DNA of 64,000 nt from the NCBI GenBank assembly GCA_964036665.1, contig OZ038528.1:8810501-8874500 (forward strand). The letters are read 5' to 3'. Numbering within the stretch: position 1 is the stretch's first letter; every line of letters begins with the position of its first letter. This document shows positions 52,901 to 64,000 of the stretch, in pieces. This DNA is from Gordius sp. MW1 (lineage: Eukaryota > Nematomorpha > Gordioida > Gordea > Gordiidae). Under the pieces are notes generated by a model. It did not search any database and was not told the DNA's origin. It saw only the letters and a program-made list of their open reading frames with translations. A program made the position numbers and the translations under genes.

Positions 52901-55900
52901 ATAAAACGTTGTCTTTTGTCAAAATGATAGTTCTCGCAGCTAAAACCTCTTTTCGGAAGTAAATCGAGGATAATAGGATTCTCAAATTGGCTTACTTATA
53001 TATATTTTTTCATGCAATTTCACATAGAATCGAAAAGAATAAATATTTTTACCTCAAAATTTTTCACATATTTTTCTTTCAACCGTATGCATCCGATGAA
53101 AGTTGTCTTTTTCAGACGTGGTTTCCATGATAAAAAGTAAAAATTTATCAGAATCAGAATATTACTTTGAAATCATGATCGCATAATGCATTTTTGAAAA
53201 ATTAAGCACTCACGTTGCGATACAACAAACCAATCGCAACAATAAAACGTTGTCTTTTGTCAAAATGATAGTTCTCGCAGCTTAAAACCTCTTTTCGGAA
53301 GTAAATCGAGGATAATAGGATTCTCAAATTGGCTTACTTTTATATATTTTTTCATGCTCTTTCACATAGAATCGAAAAAAATAAATATTTTTACCTCAGA
53401 ATTTTTCACATATTTTTCTTTCAACTAAATGCATCCGATGAAAGTTGTCGTTTTCAGACGTGGTTTCTATGATCCCAAGTAAAAATTTATCAGAATCTGA
53501 AAACTATTACTTTGAAATCATGATCGCATAGAGCCATTTTCAAAAATTAAGCACTCACGTTGCGATACAACAAACTAATCGCAACAATAAAACGTTGTCT
53601 TTCGTCAAAATGATAGTTCTCGCAGCTTAAAACCTCTTTTCGGAAGTAAATCGAGGATAATAGGATTCTCAAATTGGCTTACTTTTATATAATTTTTTAC
53701 GCTCTTTCACATAGAATCGAAAAAAATAAATATTTTTACCTCAAAATTTTTCACATATTTTTCTTTCAACCGTATGCATCCGATGAAAGTTGTCGTTTTC
53801 AGACGTGGTTTCCATGATAAAAAGTAAAAATTTATCAGAATTAGAAAACTATTACTTTGAAATCATGATCGCATAATCCATTTTTGAAAAATTAAGCAAT
53901 CACGTTGCGATACAACAAACTAATCGCAACAATAAAACGTTGTCTTTTGTTAAAATGATAGTTCTCGCAGCTTAAAACCTCTTTGCCGAAGTCAATCGAG
54001 GATAATAGGATTCTCAAATTGGCTTACTTTTATATATTTTTTTACGATCTTTCACATAGAATCGAAAAAAAAAAATATTTTTGCCTCAAAATTTTTCACA
54101 TATTTTTCTTTCAACCGTATGCATCCGATGAAAGTTGTCGTTTTCAGACGTGGTTTCCATGATCCCAAGTAAAAATTTATCAGAATCTGAAAACTATTAC
54201 TTTGAAATCATGATCGCATAGAGCCATTTTCAAAAATTAAGCATAACGTTGCCATACAACAAACTAATCGCAACAATAAAACGTTGTCTTTTGTCAAAAT
54301 GATAGTTCTCGCAACTTAAAACCTCTTTTCGGAAGTCAATCGAGGATAATAGGATTCTCAAATTGGCTTACTTTCATATATTTATTTATCCTCTTTCACA
54401 TAGAATTGAAAAAAAAAATATTTTTACCTCAAAATTTTTCACATATTTTTCTTTCAACCGTATGCATCCGATGAAAGTTGTCGTTTTCAGACGTGGTTTC
54501 CATGATAAAAAGTAAAAATTTATCAGAATTAGAAAACTATTACTTTGAAATCATGATCGCATAATGCATTTTTGAAAAATTAAGCAATCACGTTGCGATA
54601 CAACAAACTAATCGCAACAATAAAACGTTGTCTTTTGTTAAAATGATAGTTCTCGCAGCTTAAAACCTCTTTGCGGAAGTCAATCGAGGATAATAGGATT
54701 CTCAAATTGGCTTACTTTTATATATTTTTTCATGCTCTTTCACATAGAATCGAAAAAAATAAATATTTTTACCTCAAAAATTTCACATATTTTTCTTTCA
54801 GCCGTATGCATCCGATGAAAGTTGTCGTTTTCACACGTGGTTTCTATGATCCCAAGTAAAAATTTATCAGAATCTGAAAACTATTACTTTGAAATCATGA
54901 TCGCATAGAGCCATTTTCAAAAATTAAGCACTCACGTTGCGATACAACAAACTAATCGCAACAATAAAACGTTGTCTTTTGTCAAAATGATAGTTCTCGC
55001 AGCTTAAAACCTCTTTGCGGAAGTAAATTGAGGATAATAGGATTCTCAAATTGGCTTACTTTTATATATTTTTTCATGCTCTTTCACATAGAATCGAAAA
55101 AAATTAATATTTTTACCTCAAAACTTTCACATATTTTTCTTTCAGCCGTATGCATCCGATGAAAGTTGTCGTTTTCAGACGTGGTTTCTATGATCCCAAG
55201 TAAAAATTTATCAGAATCTGAAAACTATTACTTTGAAATCATGATCGCATAGAGCCATTTTCAAAAATTAAGCACTCACGTTTCGATACAACAAACTAAT
55301 CGCAACAATAAAACGTTGTCTTTTGTCAAAATGATAGTTCTCGCAGTTTTCGGAAGTAAATCGAGGATAATAGGATTCTCAAATTGGCTTACTTATATAT
55401 ATTTTTTCATGCTCTTTCACATAGAATCGAAAAAAAAAAATATTTTTACCTCAAAATTTTTCACATATTTTTCTTTCAACCGTATGCATCCGATGAAAGT
55501 TGCGTTTTCAGACGTGGTTTCGATGATAAAAAGTAAAAATTCATCAGAATCAGAAAACTATTACTTTAAAATCATGATCGCATAGTACATTTTTGAAAAA
55601 TTAAGCACTCACGTTGCGATACAACAAACTAATCGCAACAATAAAACGTTGTCTTTTGTCAAAATGATAGTTCTCGCAGCTTAAAACCTCTTTTCGGAAG
55701 TAAATCGAGGATAATAGGATTCTCAAATTGGCTTACTTTTATATATTTTTTCATGCTCTTTCACATAGAATCGAAAAAAATAAATATTTTTACCTCAAAA
55801 TTTTCACATATTTTTCTTTCAGCCGTGCATCCGATGAAAGTTGTCGTTTTCAGACGTGGTTTCTATGATCCCAAGTAAAAATTTATCAGAATCTGAAAAC

Positions 55901-56740
55901 TATTACTTTGAAATCATGATCGCATAGAGCCATTTTCAAAAATTAAGCACTCACGTTGCGATACAACAAACTAATCGCAACAATAAAACGTTGTCTTTTG
56001 TCAAAATGATAGTTCTCGCAGCTTAAAACCTCTTTTCGGAAGTAAATCGAGGATAATAGGATTCTCAAATTGGCTTACTTTTATATATTTTTTCATGCTC
56101 TTTCACATAGAATCGAAAAAAATAAATATTTTTACCTCAAAATTTTAACATATTTTTCTTTCAGCCGTATGCATCCGATGAAAGTTGTCGTTTTCAGACG
56201 TGGTTTCTATGATCCCAAGTAAAAATTTATCAGAATCTGAAAACTATTACTTTGAAATCATGATCGCATAGAGCCATTTTCAAAAATTAAGCACTCACGT
56301 TGCGATACAACAAACTAATCGCAACAATAAAACGTTGTCTTTTGTCAAAATGATAGTTCTCGCAGCTTAAAACCTCTTTTCGGAAGTAAATCGAGGATAA
56401 TAGGATTCTCAAATTGGCTTACTTATATATATTTTTTCATGCTCTTTCACATAGAATCGAAAAAAAAAATATTTTTACCTCAAAATTTTTCACATATTTT
56501 TCTTTCAACCGTATGCATCCGATGAAAGTTGCGTTTTCAGACGTGGTTTCGATGATAAAAAGTAAAAATTCATCAGAATCAGAAAACTATTACTTTAAAA
56601 TCATGATCGCATAGTACATTTTTGAAAAATTAAGCACTCACGTTGCGATACAACAAACTAATCGCAACAATAAAACGTTGTCTTTTGTCAAAATGATAGT
56701 TCTCGCAGCTTAAAACCTCTTTTCGGAAGTAAATCGAGGA
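49921..56740 (+). repeat. Monomers right of the insertion, mosaic with dispersed copies
   Basis: About twenty monomers. Several share shortened A/T tracts (aaaattttcacatatt) with ctttcagccgt (near 51052, 54797, 55141, 55818 and 56162). The subtype with gaaagttgcgttttc and gtaaaaattcatcag occurs near 51765, 55500 and 56528; the last two are about 1033 bp apart, a 3-monomer spacing. The subtype with ttgccatacaac followed by tttcatatatttatttatcc occurs near 52190-52330 and 54250-54385, and again in the 56.7-58.3 kb block. Confidence 0.75.
51624..51933 (+). repeat. Deleted monomer (310 bp)
   Basis: The sequence goes from attactttaaa straight to gcactcacgttgcg. About 35 bases containing atcatgatcgcat and the atttttgaaaaat dyad are missing. 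The related monomers near 55372 and 56405 have the full sequence, so this deletion is private to this copy. It is also the cause of the 74-codon reading frame at 51674-51898. Confidence 0.8.
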
Positions 56741-58330
56741 TAATAGGATTCTCAAATTGGCTTACTTATATATATTTTTTCATGCTCTTTCACATAGAAT
56801 CGAAAAAAATAAATATTTTTACCTCAAAATCTTTCACATATTTTTCTTTCAACCGTATGCATCCGATGAAAGTTGTCGTTTTCAGACGTGGTTTCCATGA
56901 TCCCAAGTAAAAATTTACCAGAATCTGAAAACTATTACTTTGAAATCATGATCGCATAGAGCCATTTTCAAAAATTAAGCATCACGTTGCCATACAACAA
57001 ACTAATCGCAACAATAAAACGTTGTCTTTTGTCAAAATGATAGTTCTCGCAACTTAAAACCTCTTTTCGGAAGTCAATCGAGAATAATATTATTCTCAAA
57101 TTGGCTTACTTTCATATATTTATTTATCCTCTTTCACATAGAATTGAAAAAAAAAATATTTTTACCTCAAAATTTTTCCCATATTTTACTTTGAACCGTA
57201 TTCATCCGATGAAAATTGTGGTTTTAAGACGTGGTTTCTATGATCCCAAGTAAAAATTTATCAGAATTTGTAAACTATTACTTTGAAATCATGATCGCAT
57301 AGAGCCATTTTCAAAAATTAAGCATCACGTTGCGATACAACAAACTAATCGCAACAATAAAACGTTGTCTTTTGTCAAAATGATAGTTCTCGCAGCTTAA
57401 AACCTCTTTTCGGAAGTAAATCGAGGATAATAGGATTCTCAAATTGGCTTACTTATATATATTTTTTTATGCTCTTTCACATAGAATCTAAAAAAATAAA
57501 TATTTTTACCTCAAAATTTTTCACATATTTTTCTTTCAACCGTATGCATCCGATGAAAGTTGTCGTTTTCAGACGTGGTTTCCATGATCCCAAGTAAAAA
57601 TTTATCAGAATCTGAAAACTATTACTTTGAAATCATGATCGCATAGAGCCATTTTCAAAAATTAAGCACTCACGTTGCGATACAACAAACTAATCGCAAC
57701 AATAAAACGTTGTCTTTTGTCAAAATGATAGTTCTCGCAGCTTAAAACCTCTTTTCGGAAGTAAATCGAGGATAATAGGATTCTCAAATTGGCTTACTTA
57801 TATATATTTTTTCATGCTCTTTCACATAGAATCGAAAAAAATAAATATTTTTACCTCAAAATCTTTCACATATTTTTCTTTCAACCGTATGCATCCGATG
57901 AAAGTTGTCGTTTTCAGACGTGGTTTCCATGATCCCAAGTAAAAATTTATCAGAATCTGAAAACTATTACTTTGAAATCATGATCGCATAGAGCCATTTT
58001 CAAAAATTAAGCATCACGTTGCCATACAACAAACTAATCGCAACAATAAAACGTTGTCTTTTGTCAAAATGATAGTTCTCGCAACTTAAAACCTCTTTTC
58101 GGAAGTCAATCGAGAATAATAGGATTCTCAAATTGGCTTACTTTCATATATTTATTTATCCTCTTTCACATAGAATTGAAAAAAAAAATATTTTTACCTC
58201 AAAATTTTTCCCATATTTTACTTTGAACCGTATTAATCCGATGAAAATTGTGGTTTTAAGACGTGGTTTCTATGATCCCAAGTAAAAATTTATCAGAATT
58301 TGTAAACTATTACTTTGAAATCATGATCGC
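56741..58330 (+). repeat. HOR: 3-monomer unit of about 1031 bp, about 1.6 copies
   Basis: The monomers near 56741 and 57087 repeat near 57772 and 58118. The first member has ctcaaaatctttcac and ttgccatacaac. The second has cgagaataat, tttcatatatttatttatcc, tttttcccatattttac and gatgaaaattgtgg. The 3-monomer spacing includes one ordinary type B copy between. The second copy changes subtype abruptly near 58300-58345: it switches to ataatgcatttttgaat, the marker of the right-end domain. Confidence 0.8.
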
Positions 58331-59831
58331 ATAATGCATTTTTGAATAATTAAGCACTCACGTTGCGATACAACAAACTAATCGCAACAATAAAACGTTG
58401 TCTTTTGTCAAAATGATAGTTCTCGCAGCTTAAAACCTCTTTGCGGAAGTCAATCGAAGATAATAGGATTCTCAAATTGGCTTACTTTTATATATTTTTT
58501 CATGCTCTTTCACATAGAATCGAAAAAAATAAATATTTTCACCTCAAAATTTTTCACATATTTTTCTTTGAACCGTATGCATCCGATGAAAGTTGTCGTT
58601 TTCAGACGTGGTTTCCATGATAAAAAGTAAAAATTTATCAGAATCAGAAAACTATTACTTTGAAATCATGATCGCATAATGCATTTTTGAATAATTAAGC
58701 ACTCACGTTGCGATACAACAAACTAATCGCAACAATAAAACGTTGTCTTTTGTCAAAATGATAGTTCTCGCAGCTTAAAACCTCTTTGCGGAAGTCAATC
58801 GAAGATAATAGGATTCTCAAATTGGCTTAATTTTATATATTTTTTTACGCTCTTTCACATAGAATCGAAAAAAATTAATATTTTTACCTCAAAACTTTTC
58901 ACATATTTTTCTTTCAACCGTATGCATCCGATGGAAGTTGTCGTTTTCCGACGTAATTTCCATGATAAAAAGTAAAAATTTATCAGAATCAGAAAACTAT
59001 TACTTTGAAATCATGATCGCATAATGCATTTTTGAAAAATTAAGCACCCACGTTGCGATACAACAAACTAATCGCAACAATAAAACGTTGTCTTTTGTCA
59101 AAATGATAGTTCTCGCAGCTTAAAACCACTTTGCGGAAGTCAATCGAGGATAATAGGGTTCTCAATTTGGCTTACTTTTATATATTTTTTTACGCTCTTT
59201 TACATAGAATCGAAAAAAATAAATATTTTTACCTCAAAAGTTTTCACATATTTTTCTTTCAACCGTATGCATCCGATGAAAGTTCTCGTTTTCAGACGTG
59301 GTTTCCATGATAAAAAGTAAAAATTTATCAGAATTAGAAAACTATTACTTTGAAATCATGATCGCATAATGCATTTTTGAAAAATTAAGCAATCACGTTG
59401 CGATACAACAAACTAATCGCAACAATAAAACGTTGTCTTTTGTTAAAATGATAGTTCTCGCAGCTTAAAACCTCTTTGCGGAAGTCAATCGAGGATAATA
59501 GGATTCTCAAATTGGCTTACTTTTATATATTTTTTTACGCTCTTTCACATAGAATCGAAAAAAAAATATATTTTTACCTCAAAATTTTTCACATATTTTT
59601 CTTTCAACCGTATGCATCCGATGAAAGTTGTCGTTTTCAGACGTGGTTTCCGTGATAAAAAGTAAAAATTTATCAGAATCAGAAAACTATTACTTTGAAA
59701 TCATGATCGCATAATGCATTTTTGAAAAATTAAGCACTCACGTTGCGATACAACAAACTAATCGCAACAATAAAACGTTGTCTTTTGTCAAAATGATAGT
59801 TCTCGCAACTTAAAACCTCTTTGCGGAAGTC

Positions 59832-60144
59832 AATCGAGGATAATAGGATTCTCAAATTGGCTTACTTTTATATATTTTTTTTACGCTCTTTCACATAGAA
59901 TCGAAAAAAATAAATATTTTTACGTCAAAAGTTTTCACATATTTTTCTTTCAACCGTATGCATCCGATGAGAGTTGTCGTTTTCAGACGTGGTTTCCATG
60001 ATAAAAAGTAAAAATTTATCAGAATCAGAAAACTATTACTTTGAAATCATGATCGCATAATGCATTTTTGAAAAATTAAGCAATAAAACATTGTCTTTTG
60101 TCAAAATGATAGTTCTCGCAGCTTAAAACCTCTTTGCGGAAGTC
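59832..60144 (+). repeat. Deleted monomer lacking the inverted repeat (313 bp), copy 1
   Basis: attaagca is followed at once by ataaaacattg. The 33 bases that normally hold ctcacgttgcgat and atcgcaa are gone, so the whole gttgcgat/atcgcaac inverted repeat is missing. The dinucleotide ca at both edges is compatible with a microhomology or replication-slip deletion. Confidence 0.85.
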
Positions 60145-61869
60145 AATCGAGGATAATAGGGTTCTCAAATTGGCTTACTTTTATATATTTTTTTACGCTC
60201 TTTCACATAGAATCGAAAAAAATAAATATTTTTACTTCAAAATTTTTCACATATTTTTCTTTCAACCGTATGCATCCGATGAAAGTTGTCGTTTTCAGAC
60301 GTGGTTTCCATGATAAAAAGTAAAAATTTATCAGAATCAGAAAACTATTACTTTGAAATCATGATCGCATAATGCATTTTTGAAAAATTAAGCATTCACG
60401 TTGCGGTACAACAAACTAATCGCAACAATAAAACGTTGTCTTTTGTCAAAATGATAGTTCTCGCAGCTTAAAACCTCTTTGCGGAAGTCAATCGAGGATA
60501 ATAGGATTCTCAAATTGGCTTACTTTTATATATTTTTTTACGCTCTTTCACATAGAATCGAAAAAAAAATATATTTTTACCTCAAAATTTTTCACATATT
60601 TTTCTTTGAACCGTATGCATCCGATGAAAGTTGTCGTTTTTAGACGTGGTTTCCATGATAAAAAGTAAAAATTTATCAGAATCAGAAAACTATTACTTTG
60701 AAATCATGATCGCATAATGCATTTTTGAATAATTAAGCACTCACGTTGCGATACAACAAACTAATCGCAACAATAAAACGTTGTCTTTTGTCAAAATGAT
60801 AGTTCTCGCAGCTTAAAACCTCTTTGCGGAAGTCAATCGAAGATAATAGGATTCTCAAATTGGCTTACTTTTATATATTTTTTTACGCTCTTTCACATAG
60901 AATCGAAAAAAATTAATATTTTTACCTCAAAACTTTTCACATATTTTTCTTTCAACCGTATGCATCCGATGGAAGTTGTCGTTTTCCGACGTAATTTCCA
61001 TGATAAAAAGTAAAAATTTATCAGAATCAGAAAACTATTACTTTGAAATCATGATCGCATAATGCATTTTTGAAAAATTAAGCACCCACGTTGCGATACA
61101 ACAAACTAATCGCAACAATAAAACGTTGTCTTTTGTCAAAATGATAGTTCTCGCAGCTTAAAACCACTTTGCGGAAGTCAATCGAGGATAATATGGTTCT
61201 CAAATTGGCTTACTTTTATATATTTTTTTACGCTCTTTCACATAGAATCGAAAAAAATAAATATTTTTACCTCAAAATTTTTCACATATTTTTCTTTCAA
61301 CCGTATGCATCCGATGAAAGTTCTCGTTTTCAGACGTGGTTTCCATGATAAAAAGTAAAAATTTATCAGAATTAGAAAACTATTACTTTGAAATCATGAT
61401 CGCATAATGCATTTTTGAAAAATTAAGCAATCACGTTGCCATACAACAAACTAATCGCAACAATAAAACGTTGTCTTTTGTTAAAATGATAGTTCTCGCA
61501 GCTTAAAACCTCTTTGCGGAAGTCAATCGAGGATAATAGGATTTTCAAATTGGCCTACTTTTATATATTTTTTTACGCTCTTTCACATAGAATGGAAAAA
61601 AAAATATATTTTTGCCTCAAAATTTTTCACATATTTTTCTTTCAACCGTATGCATCCGATGAAAGTTGTCGTTTTCAGACGTGGTTTCCATGATAAAAAG
61701 TAAAAATTTATCAGAATCAGAAAACTATTACTTTGAAATCATGATCGCATAATGCATTTTTGAAAAATTAAGCACTCACGTTGCTATACAACAAACTAAT
61801 CGCAACAATAAAACGTTGTCTTTTGTCAAAATGATAGTTCTCGCAGCTTAAAACCTCTTTGCGGAAGTC

Positions 61870-62215
61870 AATCGAGGATAATAGGATTCTCAAATTGGCT
61901 TACTTTTATATATTTTTTTTACGCTCTTTCACATAGAATCGAAAAAAATAAATATTTTTACGTCAAAAGTTTTCACATATTTTTCTTTCAACCGTATGCA
62001 TCCGATGAAAGTTGTCGTTTTCAGACGTGGTTTCCATGATAAAAAGTAAAAATTTATCAGAATCAGAAAACTATTACTTTGAAATCATGATCGCATAATG
62101 CATTTTTGAAAAATTAAGCACTCACGTTGCGATACAACAAACTAATCGCAACAATAAAACATTGTCTTTTGTCAAAATGATAGTTCTCGCAACTTAAAAC
62201 CTCTTTGCGGAAGTC
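61870..62215 (+). repeat. Representative type A satellite monomer (346 bp)
   Basis: This copy stands for the second monomer class. It has ccatgataaaaag where type B has gatcccaag, cagaatcagaaaac where type B has cagaatctgaaaac, and cataatgcatttttgaaa where type B has catagagccattttcaaa. Outside these linked blocks it matches the shared consensus closely. It also shows the right-end local variants: nine T before acgctctttc, tacgtcaaaag in the A/T region, acattgtc for acgttgtc, and ctctttgcgg near its end. It keeps the intact 8-bp inverted repeat. Confidence 0.9.
62126..62152. repeat. Conserved inverted repeat gttgcgat-N11-atcgcaac (one example of many)
   Basis: The two 8-bp arms, gttgcgat and atcgcaac, are exact reverse complements separated by 11 bases (acaacaaacta). 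The same structure is readable in the great majority of monomers across the window. It is damaged in a minority: ttgagatac copies (for example near 9225, 35210, 37271, 41757 and 44484), ttgccatac copies (near 52190, 54250, 56990, 58020 and 61438), 9-bp deletions, and the 33-bp deletion copies near 60080 and 63844 that remove it entirely. Whether it extrudes as a hairpin, binds a protein dimer, or is simply inherited with the monomer cannot be told from sequence. Confidence 0.85.
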
Positions 62216-63595
62216 AATCGAGGATAATAGGGTTCTCAAATTGGCTTACTTTTATATATTTTTTTACGCTCTTTCACATAGAATCGAAAAAAATAAATAT
62301 TTTTACTTCAAAATTTTTCACATATTTTTCTTTCAACCGTATGCATCCGATGAAAGTTGTCGTTTTCAGACGTGGTTTCCATGATAAAAAGTAAAAATTT
62401 ATCAGAATCAGAAAACTATTACTTTGAAATCATGATCGCATAATGCATTTTTGAATAATTAAGCACTCACGTTGCGATACAACAAACTAATCGCAACAAT
62501 AAAACGTTGTCTTTTGTCAAAATGATAGTTCTCGCAGCTTAAAACCTCTTTGCGGAAGTCAATCGAAGATAATAGGATTCTCAAATTGGCTTAATTTTAT
62601 ATATTTTTTTACGCTCTTTCACATAGAATCGAAAAAAATTAATATTTTTACCTCAAAACTTTTCACATATTTTTCTTTCAACCGTATGCATCCGATGGAA
62701 GTTGTCGTTTTCCGACGTAATTTCCATGATAAAAAGTAAAAATTTATCAGAATCAGAAAACTATTACTTTGAAATCATGATCGCATAATGCATTTTTGAA
62801 AAATTAAGCACCCACGTTGCGATACAACAAACTAATCGCAACAATAAAACGTTGTCTTTTGTCAAAATGATAGTTCTCGCAGCTTAAAACCACTTTGCGG
62901 AAGTCAATCGAGGATAATAGGGTTCTCAATTTGGCTTACTTTTATATATTTTTTTACGCTCTTTTACATAGAATCGAAAAAAATAAATATTTTTACCTCA
63001 AAAGTTTTCACATATTTTTCTTTCAACCGTATGCATCCGATGAAAGTTCTCGTTTTCAGACGTGGTTTCCATGATAAAAAGTAAAAATTTATCAGAATTA
63101 GAAAACTATTACTTTGAAATCATGATCGCATAATGCATTTTTGAAAAATTAAGCAATCACGTTGCGATACAACAAACTAATCGCAACAATAAAACGTTGT
63201 CTTTTGTTAAAATGATAGTTCTCGCAGCTTAAAACCTCTTTGCGGAAGTCAATCGAGGATAATAGGATTCTCAAATTGGCTTACTTTTATATATTTTTTT
63301 ACGCTCTTTCACATAGAATCGAAAAAAAAATATATTTTTACCTCAAAATTTTTCACATATTTTTCTTTCAACCGTATGCATCCGATGAAAGTTGTCGTTT
63401 TCAGACGTGGTTTCCATGATAAAAAGTAAAAATTTATCAGAATCAGAAAACTATTACTTTGAAATCATGATCGCATAATGCATTTTTGAAAAATTAAGCA
63501 CTCACGTTGCGATACAACAAACTAATCGCAACAATAAAACGTTGTCTTTTGTCAAAATGATAGTTCTCGCAACTTAAAACCTCTTTGCGGAAGTC

Positions 63596-63908
63596 AATCG
63601 AGGATAATAGGATTCTCAAATTGGCTTACTTTTATATATTTTTTTTACGCTCTTTCACATAGAATCGAAAAAAATAAATATTTTTACGTCAAAAGTTTTC
63701 ACATATTTTTCTTTCAACCGTATGCATCCGATGAGAGTTGTCGTTTTCAGACGTGGTTTCCATGATAAAAAGTAAAAATTTATCAGAATCAGAAAACTAT
63801 TACTTTGAAATCATGATCGCATAATGCATTTTTGAAAAATTAAGCAATAAAACATTGTCTTTTGTCAAAATGATAGTTCTCGCAGCTTAAAACCTCTTTG
63901 CGGAAGTC
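63596..63908 (+). repeat. Deleted monomer lacking the inverted repeat (313 bp), copy 2
   Basis: It has the same junction (attaagcaataaaacattg) as the monomer at 59832, exactly 3764 bp away, in the second copy of the 11-monomer unit. The corresponding monomer of the intermediate subunit (61870-62215) keeps the full inverted repeat but shares the acattgtc variant. Confidence 0.85.
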
Positions 63909-64000
63909 AATCGAGGATAATAGGGTTCTCAAATTGGCTTACTTTTATATATTTTTTTACGCTCTTTCACATAGAATCGAAAAAAATAAATATTTTTACT

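Larger units (their letters stand above)
49921..64000 (+). repeat. Satellite array, right arm (about 42 monomers of ~343 bp)
   Basis: The same satellite in the same orientation and phase as the left arm resumes immediately after the 534-bp insertion and runs past the end of the window. Towards the right end (after about 58,400) the monomers become almost uniformly type A. There they carry local diagnostic changes: ctctttgcgg instead of ctcttttcgg, and ttttttacgctc instead of ttttcatgctc. This marks a separately homogenised domain of the array. No gene, RNA gene or other insertion is visible in this arm. Confidence 0.97.
58400..64000 (+). repeat. Right-end type A domain; 11-monomer period (3764 bp) made of 5- and 6-monomer subunits
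   Basis: The marker pair gatggaagttg and ttttccgacgtaattt occurs near 58931, 60969 and 62695, giving spacings of 2038 bp (6 monomers, one shortened) and 1726 bp (5 monomers). The outer pair is closest. At an exact 3764-bp offset, 58690-60236 and 62454-64000 share gaataattaagc, ggcttaatttt, gggttctcaatttgg, gatgagagttg and the same 33-bp deletion. The middle subunit is similar but lacks the deletion and has gcatccgatgaaag at that place. Nearly all monomers here are type A with ctctttgcgg. The second large unit leaves the window unfinished. Confidence 0.85.

Noticed and set aside
1-64000. CRISPR array
   Set aside because: The repeats are about 343 bp, directly abutting and without unique spacers. 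The pattern is satellite DNA.
1-64000. CENP-B box-like motif near cttttcggaagtcaatcg
   Set aside because: The ttcg start is present, but the downstream cggg and central A do not fit the nTTCGnnnnAnnCGGGn pattern. The resemblance is partial and not supported.
1-64000. Inversion or strand switch within the array
   Set aside because: The landmark order aatcgagg, ccgtatgcatcc, atcgcaac was read on the plus strand throughout. No reverse-oriented monomer was seen.
1-64000. A new defence or gene-based system
   Set aside because: No coding capacity is present. The biology visible is satellite evolution and one transposable-element insertion.

Overview
This window is a eukaryotic tandem satellite array with no recognisable gene. 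Almost all of the 64 kb is one AT-rich monomer of about 343-346 bp repeated head to tail on the same strand. Reading along an internal anchor (the segment beginning aatcgaggataatag) I count about 186 copies. No prokaryotic gene structure, tRNA, rRNA or CRISPR is visible. The array runs off both ends of the window, so its true edges are not seen. The organism cannot be named from this. A long, CpG-retaining, about 32% GC satellite carrying an LTR-like insertion fits an animal, plausibly an insect or other arthropod, but that is inference. The genomic location (centromere, pericentromere, heterochromatic arm or B chromosome) is also unknown.

Layout: monomers differ by linked variant blocks and are arranged in several generations of higher-order repeats (HORs). 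Positions 1-1687 are mixed monomers. 1688-8280 holds an 8-monomer unit whose second copy has lost one monomer. 9380-11449 is a 3-monomer unit present twice (1035 bp). 12250-15580 is a 5-monomer unit present twice (1717 bp). 17560-22530 is an 8-monomer period (2752 bp). 22370-30420 is an 11-monomer period (about 3717 bp) overlapped by a 7-monomer period (2349 bp). 30450-31870 is a dimer unit (about 683 bp). 33900-36350 holds dimer and 7-monomer periods. 38750-40450 is a 3-monomer unit (1034 bp). 40450-45903 is a very similar pair of 8-monomer units (2727 bp). 56740-58330 is a 3-monomer unit (about 1031 bp). 58690-64000 is an 11-monomer period (3764 bp) that continues out of the window.

The single interruption is 49382-49915: 534 bp of unrelated sequence, flanked by the 5-bp direct repeat aatag. 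If the insert and one aatag copy are removed, the interrupted monomer becomes exactly 343 bp. This is a clean transposition-type insertion, best read as a solo LTR or a short non-autonomous LTR-type element.

Two monomer families recur. Type A has gataaaaag, cagaatcagaaa and ataatgcatttttgaaaaatt. Type B has gatcccaag, cagaatctgaaa and atagagccattttcaaaaatt. Nearly every monomer also carries an inverted repeat, gttgcgat-N11-atcgcaac. The open reading frames in the window are stop-free stretches of satellite and are not annotated as genes.
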